From: Sphingopyxis sp. H073
GTDB lineage: Bacteria > Pseudomonadota > Alphaproteobacteria > Sphingomonadales > Sphingomonadaceae
Assembly: GCF_001468395.1 (NCBI RefSeq)
Contig: NZ_LNSG01000007.1
Coordinates: 178,257-242,256 of the forward strand
DNA length: 64,000 bases
Direction: 5' to 3'
The stretch's first letter is position 1; each line of letters starts with the position of its first letter. The notes beneath the pieces were generated by a model that saw only the letters and a list, made by a program, of their open reading frames with translations, searched no databases and had not been told where the DNA came from. Below are positions 26,001 through 32,808 of this stretch, one piece after another. A program made the translations under genes and the position numbers.

Positions 26001-27971
26001 CGCGTTTCCGACGCCATCGCCGCCATTTGCCGACAGCACCGTTCCATAGATAGCATCCGAAATCGAGCCGCCACCGACACCCGCGGCATTGACCGTCGTC
26101 TGCGGCGCAGTGAAGCTGGTGCCCGCACCCGTAACCTGGATCCGCGCATCGCCGCCGGTGCCGTTGCCCGATTGGTCGAGCCCGACGCGGCCCCGACCGG
26201 CGGCGCTTGCGACGACGCCGACGGTCGCCGTCAACTGCGCCCCGCCGCTGACACTGATCGCCGCATTGCCGCCGATGCCGTCGCCGCCATTGTCGGCGAC
26301 GATCGCATTGCCGGTGACGGCGTCGAGGGCGAGCGCGCCACCCAAGCCATCGGCGCTGGCGGAGATGGTGTCGCCGATCAGCAGGCTCCCGGTCCCCGAA
26401 ACATTGATTGCCGCCGTCCCGCCGGTACCCGAGCCCCCTTCGCCGCCATCGTCGAACCCGCCGAAGCCGTCGGCGGACACCGTGAGGTCCACCCCCGCGC
26501 CCATCTGGCCGCCGTTCAGGACATTGAGCGTCGCGCTGCCGCCCTGGCCGATGCCCGTCGTGCCGTTCGGGGCGCCGGTTGCCAGCAGGTTGATGTTGCC
26601 GAGCGCCACCAGGCCGCCGCCATCGACGGTGATCGTGGCGCTTCCGGGCCCGGCGGCGGTGCCGTTCGCCTGCACCAGCAAGTCGCCGGTGACGATGCTC
26701 TGCCGGCCCGCATTGATGGCCAGCGTCGCGCTGTTCTCGCCGACGAAAGTGCCGTTGCCCTGGATCGAGAAACGCCCCTGCCACGCCGGCGGCAGGACCG
26801 TGAAGGGGCCGCCCGTCGGTACCACGCCGAGCGGCTGGCCGAGGAAGTCGTTGCTGGCGTGCGCGGTGACGTCGCTCAGGAAGATGATGTCGTTGACCGA
26901 GATATTGGCCGCCGTGTTGTTGGCCGGCGTCTCGTTCATGGCGCCCGCGGTGACGTTATAGCCCGCGGACAGGACGATCGAACCGTTCGACACCGTCGCC
27001 GACGATGCGTCGTCATAGCCGACCTGTCCCGACACCAGCATCGTGACGGCGTCATTCTTGGGAATCGCCACCATATAGACGCGGTGCGCGAGCGCGCCCG
27101 TCTGTTCGGGGCCTGTCGTGACGCCGCCGTGGGCGATGACATTGCCGCCGTTCGCGCCGGTGGTCACGTTGATGTCGAACAGGCCGTTGGCGGCGTTGAT
27201 CGTGATATCCGCGACTTCCGCCGCGACATAGGCGGCCGATCCGTTGACGTTGACGATGCCGTTCTGGACGACGCGCGGCGCGACGAGCGCGACATAGCTG
27301 CCGCCCGCGACGCCGTTGTCGGCTCCGATGAAGGCGTTGTTCGCCACCGTCACCGTCGCATTGCTGTTCGGCGCGCCGCGGAAACGGATCGTGCCGCCGG
27401 GGGCGAGGCCGCCGGTCGTGTCGATGTCGTTGGTCGTCAAAACGAGGCTGCCGACGTTGATCGCCGCGCCCGAGTTGATCAGGATGCCGCCCGCGTTGTA
27501 GAACCAGATGTTGCCGCCTTGCGCGTCGGGGACGCCCGCCGCGGTGCGGAAGCTTTGCACCGTGCCGCTGAGCGCGATCGTGTCGCTGATCGAAGTCCCC
27601 GTGCCCGAAACGAAGCGGTTGAGGACCGTGTAGCCGCCGAGCCCGCCGCGGAATTCCAGCGTATTGCCGACCGGCAGGAAGTCGATGACCCCGTCGGTCG
27701 GCGTCCCCGAAGGGGTCCAGTTGACGATCGCCTCGTTGGAGGTGATCGTGACCGTCGTCTTGTTTGCGGAATCGGTGATCGAGCCGCCGACGCCGCCGGT
27801 CGTGATCACTCCCGTCCCGACCACGCCCTGCGCCATCGCGGGGCCGCCATAGGCCAGGGCGACCAGCCCGGCGGTGATCGCGCAGCTCTCGAGCAGGCGC
27901 CGTTTCCCTTTGCGGGCGGGCGAGAGGGCGGGGTGGGCACGCATGGCGGTCGTCCTTGATGCAATGGTCAT
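20034..27971 (-). CDS. Giant two-partner-secretion adhesin (TpsA, filamentous haemagglutinin-like)
   Basis: 2645 residues from the ATG at 27971, three bases past the tpsB stop. A long signal peptide ends near PAMAQ (about 52). It is followed by a TPS secretion domain in which NAGGILINSGAAINVGSLV replaces the usual NPNGI-type motif. The rest is a very long Gly/Asn/Thr/Ala-rich run of degenerate beta-helix repeats, with patches of GGxGxGG spacing, and a short acidic end (DEVGDGSEDEGDGTSLP). No membrane anchor or toxin domain is visible at the C-terminus. TpsB should export it, either to the surface or to the medium. It is likely an adhesin or matrix protein; a toxin role is not supported. Confidence 0.88.
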   Translation of the reverse strand: MTIASRTTAMRAHPALSPARKGKRRLLESCAITAGLVALAYGGPAMAQGVVGTGVITTGGVGGSITDSANKTTVTITSNEAIVNWTPSGTPTDGVIDFLPVGNTLEFRGGLGGYTVLNRFVSGTGTSISDTIALSGTVQSFRTAAGVPDAQGGNIWFYNAGGILINSGAAINVGSLVLTTNDIDTTGGLAPGGTIRFRGAPNSNATVTVANNAFIGADNGVAGGSYVALVAPRVVQNGIVNVNGSAAYVAAEVADITINAANGLFDINVTTGANGGNVIAHGGVTTGPEQTGALAHRVYMVAIPKNDAVTMLVSGQVGYDDASSATVSNGSIVLSAGYNVTAGAMNETPANNTAANISVNDIIFLSDVTAHASNDFLGQPLGVVPTGGPFTVLPPAWQGRFSIQGNGTFVGENSATLAINAGRQSIVTGDLLVQANGTAAGPGSATITVDGGGLVALGNINLLATGAPNGTTGIGQGGSATLNVLNGGQMGAGVDLTVSADGFGGFDDGGEGGSGTGGTAAINVSGTGSLLIGDTISASADGLGGALALDAVTGNAIVADNGGDGIGGNAAISVSGGAQLTATVGVVASAAGRGRVGLDQSGNGTGGDARIQVTGAGTSFTAPQTTVNAAGVGGGSISDAIYGTVLSANGGDGVGNAALLSFGTDTGSSVSAGAVSVNASGTGGGANGDGAAGGNAVGGGILVEANGSGTVALSQLTIDASANSGGASSASSGGNTARSGDAQGGTALLRTSNVSTLAISTGLSIDVSGRAVSSENVGSGTGGGASLSAIESSTISVGDTIDVTAFGGSQSSAIPVVAGSGTGGTVDLLADLSGTISASNYSLDASASVVNVSGTNGPAQGGFITMTALNGGLIRATNDGVDQLNVSAQTGVSTAGSSATGGSITIFANEADMQFSNPVFSASGVSGGATDPNATGVVGIGGLIQIGTGFDPAHGIDLGGGLNADADGRTFVDVEAAPGLPRDTSGDGQGGTIDVQVSGGSLTGGSLFLTANGYGGASGSNSTGRGGAVTFTQIGGDTSLGDVTLNADGIGGDFAGPAGGGVSGDGIGGNTSLEITGGTFTASDVSLSASGQGGRGFDGDDFDFLNPTAAGDGGNGQGGGAGISIADTAVVNTTVLAAYASGRGGDGGDYRTVGSVPGNGGNAGFGSGGNATISLNGGELVSDAVTVDASGFGGAGGSAFLSSSSGPSTSVGTGGRGGDAFGGFATIGLGPTLVNISESITTYSTASGGVGGSGTGGGGGGNASGGVAQVLVDDFDAGELSIALDGSATGGNGGIGYDGAGGNGGSARGGTTAVEARGPNGNVIVSQSNFVSVATGGTGGSAFTDFFSTPEVAGRGGDGGEGIGGEISIVATDGGTVGLGIGGTGGGTLSSVGNGGDGGRGADNPNTIRQPGPDGMLFTADDTFLGLTGGNGGFGGAGTGGTVALLARGGTITSDGAPVDISVSGISGNGGDGGVGSGGTGSCCTSFVDLGGRVVFRSETTEAGAGQISLGDTTIAANGFIAGRIELRSSSSISLASLDANAAGFAQPTNNDTDLSAYGVFFAANGGSIEVADDLTVQTGGSFGAYAQGGGQVRAGDLFQINAADQVDILHDMRGASEERTLFAGGDLSITAGTTIRGATGSLLAGSGVVTLTALGTTGRIDVDHVEGGTVVMSSTGATSVEHAEADDDFTASAGSFRTGLNSIITGGDISITSPGAVDLGNSSAGGFVSATGESIVFTNIDAGQTVDLTANGTVAGAEGIRGGSIDAGGTITLFGNSIALGGNVTGTGSFFAFGTGGNVAVNQADVDGTVSVFADGNLTGNYAAGGDVLLNANGDVTVSASAAGTYVDPNGIGTNGNVYIDAAGNVTLTGGAAARMLGINAGGSASVGAASAGEDVLVVAGTTASLNDVSAGDDVNVRALGAIDAVNVRTTGTGPDNAFLNYTPPASSGFGGFTITVGEGSSATDGSDIVLSSGSNIDATTLSAGDDIIALASGTIGLSGATTLGLGVTTGGSNIRTQGGDTSVTGLDAFDDVLIDAAGAASADGVVNAGRDIVINADSIGIAELTQPGGTPVPTLVADGTISLASANAIEGGSLFTQGDVNLDAGTFVDLAGTASGGNTVISAAEDLSVRRLDSIGTTTLLATGGAIDIGALFSAGEIDAQGDTINVAGGGDMIFANLVTDVGDASLVSSGDLFVQNGSIAGRATLRGTGERVGVDALTADSASIEATGGFVTLNSVSVTDDLTATARGSLLISGIVTGRSISLGSSDITIDTAARVGTAGTTEALSVMNTDDQRQTFVGGTGTRNGYHIDAAELARLFGSDMVIFAPEVGAVSQQSVGSSAPPDVIVDSFTLAGGAAGSNLGAGGSLTIRTPGKMRVIGNVQLTGLSDTNALNLFADEALEVILGQGTVRLLGANNAPGGQLNMASEDIIVATTAAIADVANASSMAAINTRLGQNDGVTIDEGALFARGIRFNVIGGVYVQNSGTGTDFGLRRGLTFGAGGLDVLTEGPSSRIVLNGVQLGASGQVTGLDTLQFLTVAGVPANTATGSYDPESTLNGCFISNVASCTTVRIDFDNNFPVQDVIEDEVGDGSEDEGDGTSLPTALITMRDLDPLTGEPLLDDPVTGAGNDDLWTPAPDTQQP

Positions 27972-27973
27972 GG

Positions 27974-29797
27974 TCAGCGCGCCTTCACGCCGAACTGGCT
28001 TGTGAACGAAATCAGCAGCCGCGGATCGGGTCTTTCGGTCAGGAAGCCGCCGCGGTTGAGCGGGACGGCCAGCGCGACGTCGAGCCGCGCCCGGTCGCCC
28101 CACGCGACGCGCATCCCGCCGCCGGCCGAATAGAGTTTTTGCGGATTGAGGCCGTTGAAGGCGCTGTCCGTGTTCCACACCCACGCCGCGTCGAAGAAGG
28201 CGAAGGGCTGGAAGGCGAAGGCCTTGCGGTTCGCGGGGACGAACGAGCCGTAGCGCGCCTCGGCCGAGACCGCGACGCCCTTGTCGCCGATGATCGTGCC
28301 GGGGTCGAAACCGCGCCCGACGGTGAAGTTGCCGCCCGAAAACTCCTCATAGGCGACGAGCGGGTCGCTCGCCCATTGCGCGCGCGGCGCGAGCGACAGC
28401 GTGAACAATCTTGTCGGGCGCCATTCGGCCTGCGCATTGGCGCGGACCAGGAAGGCGTCGGGTTTCGCCTCGATCCGTGTCAGCGGCACCGTGCCGGGCA
28501 GGAAGCAGGCCGCGCCGCCCGGGCCGCAGTCGTTGCTGGCACCGAGGAAATTGACGCCCTGCCGCGCCTCGACTGAGGCGCCGAGCGACCAGTGCGGTTC
28601 GGACGGGCTGTAGCCACGCTTGCCCGCGACCGAGGCGGGATCGATCCAGATGCCGTCGGCGCGCAGGTTGAAGACGCGGATGCGGTCGCGGTTCAGCGGC
28701 GTGCTGCCCAGTTTGATGTCCTGGTCGATGATGTCGAGCCCGCCGCCGAGCGTGATGCGCCGCGCCTGCGTGAGGACCAGCGGATAGGAAGCGAACAGGC
28801 TGACGATCTGGGTGTTCGACCTGATGTTGAAGCCGGTGATGTCGGGGCGCGTCCAGGCATAGGTGTAGCTGGCGCCGAAACGCAGCCCTTCGCCGCCGAC
28901 GCGGAATTCGTGCGCGAGTTGCAACACCTTCTGCTCGTCGAAATCGGGGGTCGAATAGAAGCTGACGGTGGTCATGTCGCCCATGCCGGTCAGGCCGGTG
29001 AAGCGCGCGCGGTTGATGCTGCCCCAACGGCCGACATCGCGCGATCCGTAATTCTGGGTACTGCCGTCGATCAGGATCGGGGTGCGCGTGACGGTCACCT
29101 CGCCGACGACCTCGCCGGGCACGGCGCCGGGGCGCAGCGTCAGCCGCGCGTCCATTCCGGGAATATCGCGCGCGAGCAGGAGATAGCGTTCGGCGTCGAC
29201 TATGTTGAACACCGGCTGGTCATCGAGCCGCGACAGATAGCGCTGGAGCAGGCCTTCGTTGGCGCCGGCGTCGCCGCGCACCTCGACCCGGGTCAGCCGC
29301 GCCGACAATATATCGAGCTTGACGACGCCGTCGCTGATCGTTTGCGGGGGCACGCGGACCGCCGCCAGATAGCCTTTTGCGCGCAGAATCGTCGCGGCGC
29401 GGTCGCGAATGTCGCAAACGACCGAGACGGGCTGATCCTGCCCGACCTTGTCCTGCCAGCTCGCGTCGAGGATCGACGTGTCGATCCCCTCGACCTCGGA
29501 AAAACGGACGTTGCGCACGGTGACGCGGACATTGGCGAACTCGGGGTTGGCGAGCGGGCAGGGCGCGCGCTCGATGCCGTCGTCGGCGGTGACCACCTGT
29601 TCGCCCGGGGGGCTGGCGGGGGGCAGGGTCGGGCGCTGGATTTCTTCGCGCGTCGGGACCGAGGGGGCGATCTGTGCCTGCGCCGCGAACGATACCGACA
29701 GCGCCGCCAATCCCGCCGAACAGATCAGTTTCCGGCGACCCGTGCGCCGCACCGCCCGCGCGACGCAGACGGATTCCATTACCCCCAAATCGATCAT
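27974..29797 (-). CDS. ShlB/FhaC/HecB-family outer-membrane secretion protein (TpsB)
   Basis: 607 residues from the ATG at 29797, which has AAGGGG upstream; the frame opens earlier, and a second ATG lies at 29779. A signal-like segment (CSAGLAALSVSFAAQAQ) leads to a Pro-rich linker and POTRA domains (about 85-240; VRNVRFSEVEGID, RAKGYLAAVRVPPQ, RVEVRGDAG). A 16-strand barrel follows, with the VGRGFDPGTIIGDKG signature in the place of the FhaC VRGY/F motif. It is the pore that exports the TpsA encoded two bases downstream. Confidence 0.92.
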   Translation of the reverse strand: MIDLGVMESVCVARAVRRTGRRKLICSAGLAALSVSFAAQAQIAPSVPTREEIQRPTLPPASPPGEQVVTADDGIERAPCPLANPEFANVRVTVRNVRFSEVEGIDTSILDASWQDKVGQDQPVSVVCDIRDRAATILRAKGYLAAVRVPPQTISDGVVKLDILSARLTRVEVRGDAGANEGLLQRYLSRLDDQPVFNIVDAERYLLLARDIPGMDARLTLRPGAVPGEVVGEVTVTRTPILIDGSTQNYGSRDVGRWGSINRARFTGLTGMGDMTTVSFYSTPDFDEQKVLQLAHEFRVGGEGLRFGASYTYAWTRPDITGFNIRSNTQIVSLFASYPLVLTQARRITLGGGLDIIDQDIKLGSTPLNRDRIRVFNLRADGIWIDPASVAGKRGYSPSEPHWSLGASVEARQGVNFLGASNDCGPGGAACFLPGTVPLTRIEAKPDAFLVRANAQAEWRPTRLFTLSLAPRAQWASDPLVAYEEFSGGNFTVGRGFDPGTIIGDKGVAVSAEARYGSFVPANRKAFAFQPFAFFDAAWVWNTDSAFNGLNPQKLYSAGGGMRVAWGDRARLDVALAVPLNRGGFLTERPDPRLLISFTSQFGVKAR

Positions 29798-29977
29798 CAC
29801 CACCCCTTGCGTACATATGCGCCGGCGGCTGCCGGGACGCACAAATTCATAAGGCTCTGCCGCCCATGCGACAGTGCGAATTTTCGACCCAAGGAAAGGA
29901 CTTACCGCATTTTGCGGCTGCTTTTCACACGCTTGTTACCAGATGGTCCAAAACGGTTCAATGCAAAGGCGATTCCG

Positions 29978-30742
29978 TTAACCACCCGCTGTCTCGGTTT
30001 CCGACATCGCATCGACGAGACGATTCAGCTGCGGGGTGCAGCCCTTGGCCATCAGCATGTCGACCGACCCTTCGACGGTGTCGGGCACGGTGCCCATCGC
30101 GGTAAAGCGGACGGTGACCGGCTTGGGCAGGCCGCCGCCCGACAGGCGATAGTCGACGCCATATTGCACCGGCAGCGTGTCGGTCGGCCATTTGCGGAAA
30201 TTGGCGCCGTCGACGATGGCGACCGTCGCCTTCTTGCCGCCGCCTTCGATTTCGAGCGCAGTGTCGCCCTCCATGTTCGGGCGCCACAGCATCAGCGTCG
30301 CCGGATCGACGACGCAGAAGGTTCCCGCGTCGCGATAATCGAGCAGCCAGACGTTCGGCGCGCGGACGTTGACCGGGGCAGCCTCTTCGCCACCGCGCGA
30401 AAACCCACCGCGCGAGCGCATCGTCGGGCCGGTCGAAAGCATGCGCGTCACCGTCGCGCCCATCGACTGGTTCGCCTGGATCGTTGCGGTGGCGCCATAG
30501 GTGCCGGGCCCCGACAGCGTCCGGGTCTTGCCCGCCTGCATCAGCACGACCTTGTCGCCCGAGACGAGGGTCAGCTTGTCGGTCGATTTGAGCTTGGTCC
30601 CGCTCGGATATTTTCCGGCAGACGGCCCGGTCGAGCGGACCACCATCGACTGCGCGGAGGCGACGCCCGCGACGGCGATCGCAGCGATCGCGGCGGCGGC
30701 GGTCAGGCCGATGCGGCGCATCGAGAAGTCAGGAAAGGACAT
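29978..30742 (-). CDS. Secreted protein of unknown function in the CHAT/TpsBA cluster
   Basis: 254 residues; the start at 30742 has AAGGAG eight bases upstream and overlaps the end of the cyclase gene by 14 bp. A signal peptide (IGLTAAAAIAAIAVAGVASAQ) is followed by a beta-rich region (KLTLVSGDKVVLMQAGKTRT, LSGPGTYG) somewhat reminiscent of FecR-like or barrel-sandwich domains, a Gly/Arg-rich hinge (RSRGGFSRGGEEA) and a C-terminal part (VWLLDYRDAGTFCVVDPATL). I recognise no family with certainty. Its position suggests a periplasmic partner of the CHASE2 sensor or the secretion pair. Confidence 0.7.
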   Translation of the reverse strand: MSFPDFSMRRIGLTAAAAIAAIAVAGVASAQSMVVRSTGPSAGKYPSGTKLKSTDKLTLVSGDKVVLMQAGKTRTLSGPGTYGATATIQANQSMGATVTRMLSTGPTMRSRGGFSRGGEEAAPVNVRAPNVWLLDYRDAGTFCVVDPATLMLWRPNMEGDTALEIEGGGKKATVAIVDGANFRKWPTDTLPVQYGVDYRLSGGGLPKPVTVRFTAMGTVPDTVEGSVDMLMAKGCTPQLNRLVDAMSETETAGG

Positions 30743-32804
30743 AGCTTTCTCCTTTTTGGGTCTCGTTCAGACGTTCTATCAGGAACATTATGGCTGGATC
30801 CTGACCGAACTCGCCGGCCAATGCTGTGGCGCAGGTCACATAGGCCTTTTTATTGCCTGCGGCGTGCGCCTCGACCAGCGCCGCGATGCGGGCGCGCTGC
30901 TCCTCGGAAAGATCGGGGCGCGGCGTGAGCACGTCGACCGGTTGCGCTCGCCCGCGCAACGTCACGCGCCCCATCGGGACCAGGTCGTCGCGACCGGCGC
31001 CCGCCGCCGCTTCGGACGAGATCAGCACCCGCGTCTTGAGGCTCTTGTTCGCCGATTCGAGGCGCGATGCGGTGTTCATGCTGTCGCCGAGCGCGGTGTA
31101 CTGGATGCGGTCCTCGCCGCCGAAATTGCCGACGATCGCGTCGCCGACGTGCAGTCCGACACGGGTCATGCCGATCGGCGGCACGTCCTCGCCTGCCAGA
31201 TCCTTGCGGAACTGTTCGCCCACCGCATGCATCGCAATCGCCGCTTTCGCCGCCTGCGGGCCATCGTCGGGGCGGCTGATCGGCGCGCCCCAGAAGGCGA
31301 CAATCGCATCACCGACGAACTTGTCGATCGTCCCGCCATGGTCGAGCACGACGTCGGACAGCCGGTCGAGATATTCGTTGAGCAGCCGCGCGACGGTCTC
31401 CGGGGTCACCGCGTGGCTCAGCTTGGTGAAGCCTTCGAGGTCGGTGAACACGCAATAGATGTTGCGCCGCTCGCCGTGCAGCGAAAGCTGATCGGGATCG
31501 CGCATGATCTGCGCCGCGACGTCGGCGGGCAGATATTTGCCGAGCGCCGACTGGGCAAAGGCGCGCTGGCGCGACCCGATCGTGCGCGCGGCGGTGCCGA
31601 CCGCGGCATAGCCGAGCAGCCAGCCCATCGCCCAGCCGAAGGCGGGAAGGGTGGTCGTGTCGACGCCATGCCCCTGCAGCCAGAAGGGGAAGGCGACAAA
31701 GAAAGCCATTTGCCCGAGGAAGGCCAGCGCCACCCAGCGCGCGCGCAGGTCGATCAGGCTGGTGAGCCCGCCCGCGAGCACGACGAGCACGGCGAGCGCC
31801 CACAGCGACGGGCCCGGCAGCGGGCGCGGCCAGTCCTTGTCGAGCTGTTGCGCGAGCATATGGGCGTGCACCTCCAGCCCGATCATCGTTTCATGCTGAC
31901 CGGTGATCGGGTCGGTGAAGCGGCTGAGCGGCGTATTGAACTGATCGTTGTCGATGATGTTGCCGCCGATCAGCACATAGCGGCCCCGGATCATCTCCGA
32001 AAAGGCTGCGCGCGTCTCCGCATCCATCGGCGCGGCGAAGGTGTCGATCGGGATCTTGGAAAAAACGGGCTCTTCCGCACCTTTGGTCACGCGGGCGGGG
32101 ACGAGGAAGCGGATATTGCCCTGATAGTTGGCGTGCGCCGGATCGACCGGCGCGAGCGCGTTGGCCATCAGCGGCGGCAGATTCTTTGGCCGGTCGGGCC
32201 AGTTGCGCATCACGCCGTCGCTGTCGGTGCGGAACAGCACGCTCGTCGGCTTCGTCCGGGCGGTGGTGACCTCGGCCAGATAGGCTTCTAGATATTTCTG
32301 CTGTTCATAAAAGATGGTGTTCGGGTTGCTCGCCTGCTCGGCATAGGCGAGCCAGGTCGGCGTCTTCATCGCGCGAAGCTGCGCCTTGAGCAACGCGTCG
32401 TCGGGACGCGGCGAATCGAAGACGATATCGATGCCGATCGCCTTCGGTCCCATCTGGTCGAGATTGGCGAGCGCATTGGCGAGGTACGTGCGGTCGAGCG
32501 GTGAGCGGATGCCGGTGTTGAACAGCGTCTCGTCGTCATAGGTGACCATGACGATGCGCTGGTCCTGCGCGACATGCGGCGCCATCACCATCGCGCGCGC
32601 ATCGTAAAGGGCGCGCTCGGCGTCGCCGACGAGCGGCATGTCCCAGCTGAAGCGGGCGAATAATGTGGCGACAATCAGGAACAGGATCGTCGCGGCCATG
32701 CGCGAGGGGCCGAGCTGCATGACCAGCCGGCGGATGCGCTTGCGTAGCGATATGGTCTTGGGCAGCGCGTCGGGCGCCGCCGCGTCGATCGTCGTGGTCG
32801 CCAT
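30729..32804 (-). CDS. CHASE2 sensor-adenylate/guanylate cyclase
   Basis: 691 residues from the ATG at 32804, four bases past the CHAT stop. An N-terminal helix (MAATILFLIVATLFARF) precedes a periplasmic CHASE2 domain (about 50-330; IVMVTYDDETL, GIDIVFDSPRPDD, YVLIGGNIID). Three membrane helices follow, then a C-terminal class III cyclase with both metal Asps (VFTDLEGFT and KFVGDAIVAFWG) and the Asn/Arg pair in GDSMNTASRLES. The Lys before FVGD and the Asp in GDSMN favour ATP, so cAMP is the likely product. It could feed the CNBD proteins in the window; that link is inference. Confidence 0.9.
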   Translation of the reverse strand: MATTTIDAAAPDALPKTISLRKRIRRLVMQLGPSRMAATILFLIVATLFARFSWDMPLVGDAERALYDARAMVMAPHVAQDQRIVMVTYDDETLFNTGIRSPLDRTYLANALANLDQMGPKAIGIDIVFDSPRPDDALLKAQLRAMKTPTWLAYAEQASNPNTIFYEQQKYLEAYLAEVTTARTKPTSVLFRTDSDGVMRNWPDRPKNLPPLMANALAPVDPAHANYQGNIRFLVPARVTKGAEEPVFSKIPIDTFAAPMDAETRAAFSEMIRGRYVLIGGNIIDNDQFNTPLSRFTDPITGQHETMIGLEVHAHMLAQQLDKDWPRPLPGPSLWALAVLVVLAGGLTSLIDLRARWVALAFLGQMAFFVAFPFWLQGHGVDTTTLPAFGWAMGWLLGYAAVGTAARTIGSRQRAFAQSALGKYLPADVAAQIMRDPDQLSLHGERRNIYCVFTDLEGFTKLSHAVTPETVARLLNEYLDRLSDVVLDHGGTIDKFVGDAIVAFWGAPISRPDDGPQAAKAAIAMHAVGEQFRKDLAGEDVPPIGMTRVGLHVGDAIVGNFGGEDRIQYTALGDSMNTASRLESANKSLKTRVLISSEAAAGAGRDDLVPMGRVTLRGRAQPVDVLTPRPDLSEEQRARIAALVEAHAAGNKKAYVTCATALAGEFGQDPAIMFLIERLNETQKGESYVLS

Positions 32805-32808
32805 CAAT

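Noticed and set aside
19938..27959. Very long open frames (over 1600 and about 990 codons) on the plus strand opposite tpsA
   Set aside because: They are low-stop frames opposite a GC-rich Gly/Ala/Thr-rich gene. Their products are Arg/Ala/Asp-rich with no domain, and tpsA has a signal peptide, TPS domain and a TpsB partner.
20034..27971. Contact-dependent toxin (CdiA) identity for TpsA
   Set aside because: No toxin-like C-terminal domain, no VENN-type motif, and no small immunity gene after the stop; cysS follows directly.
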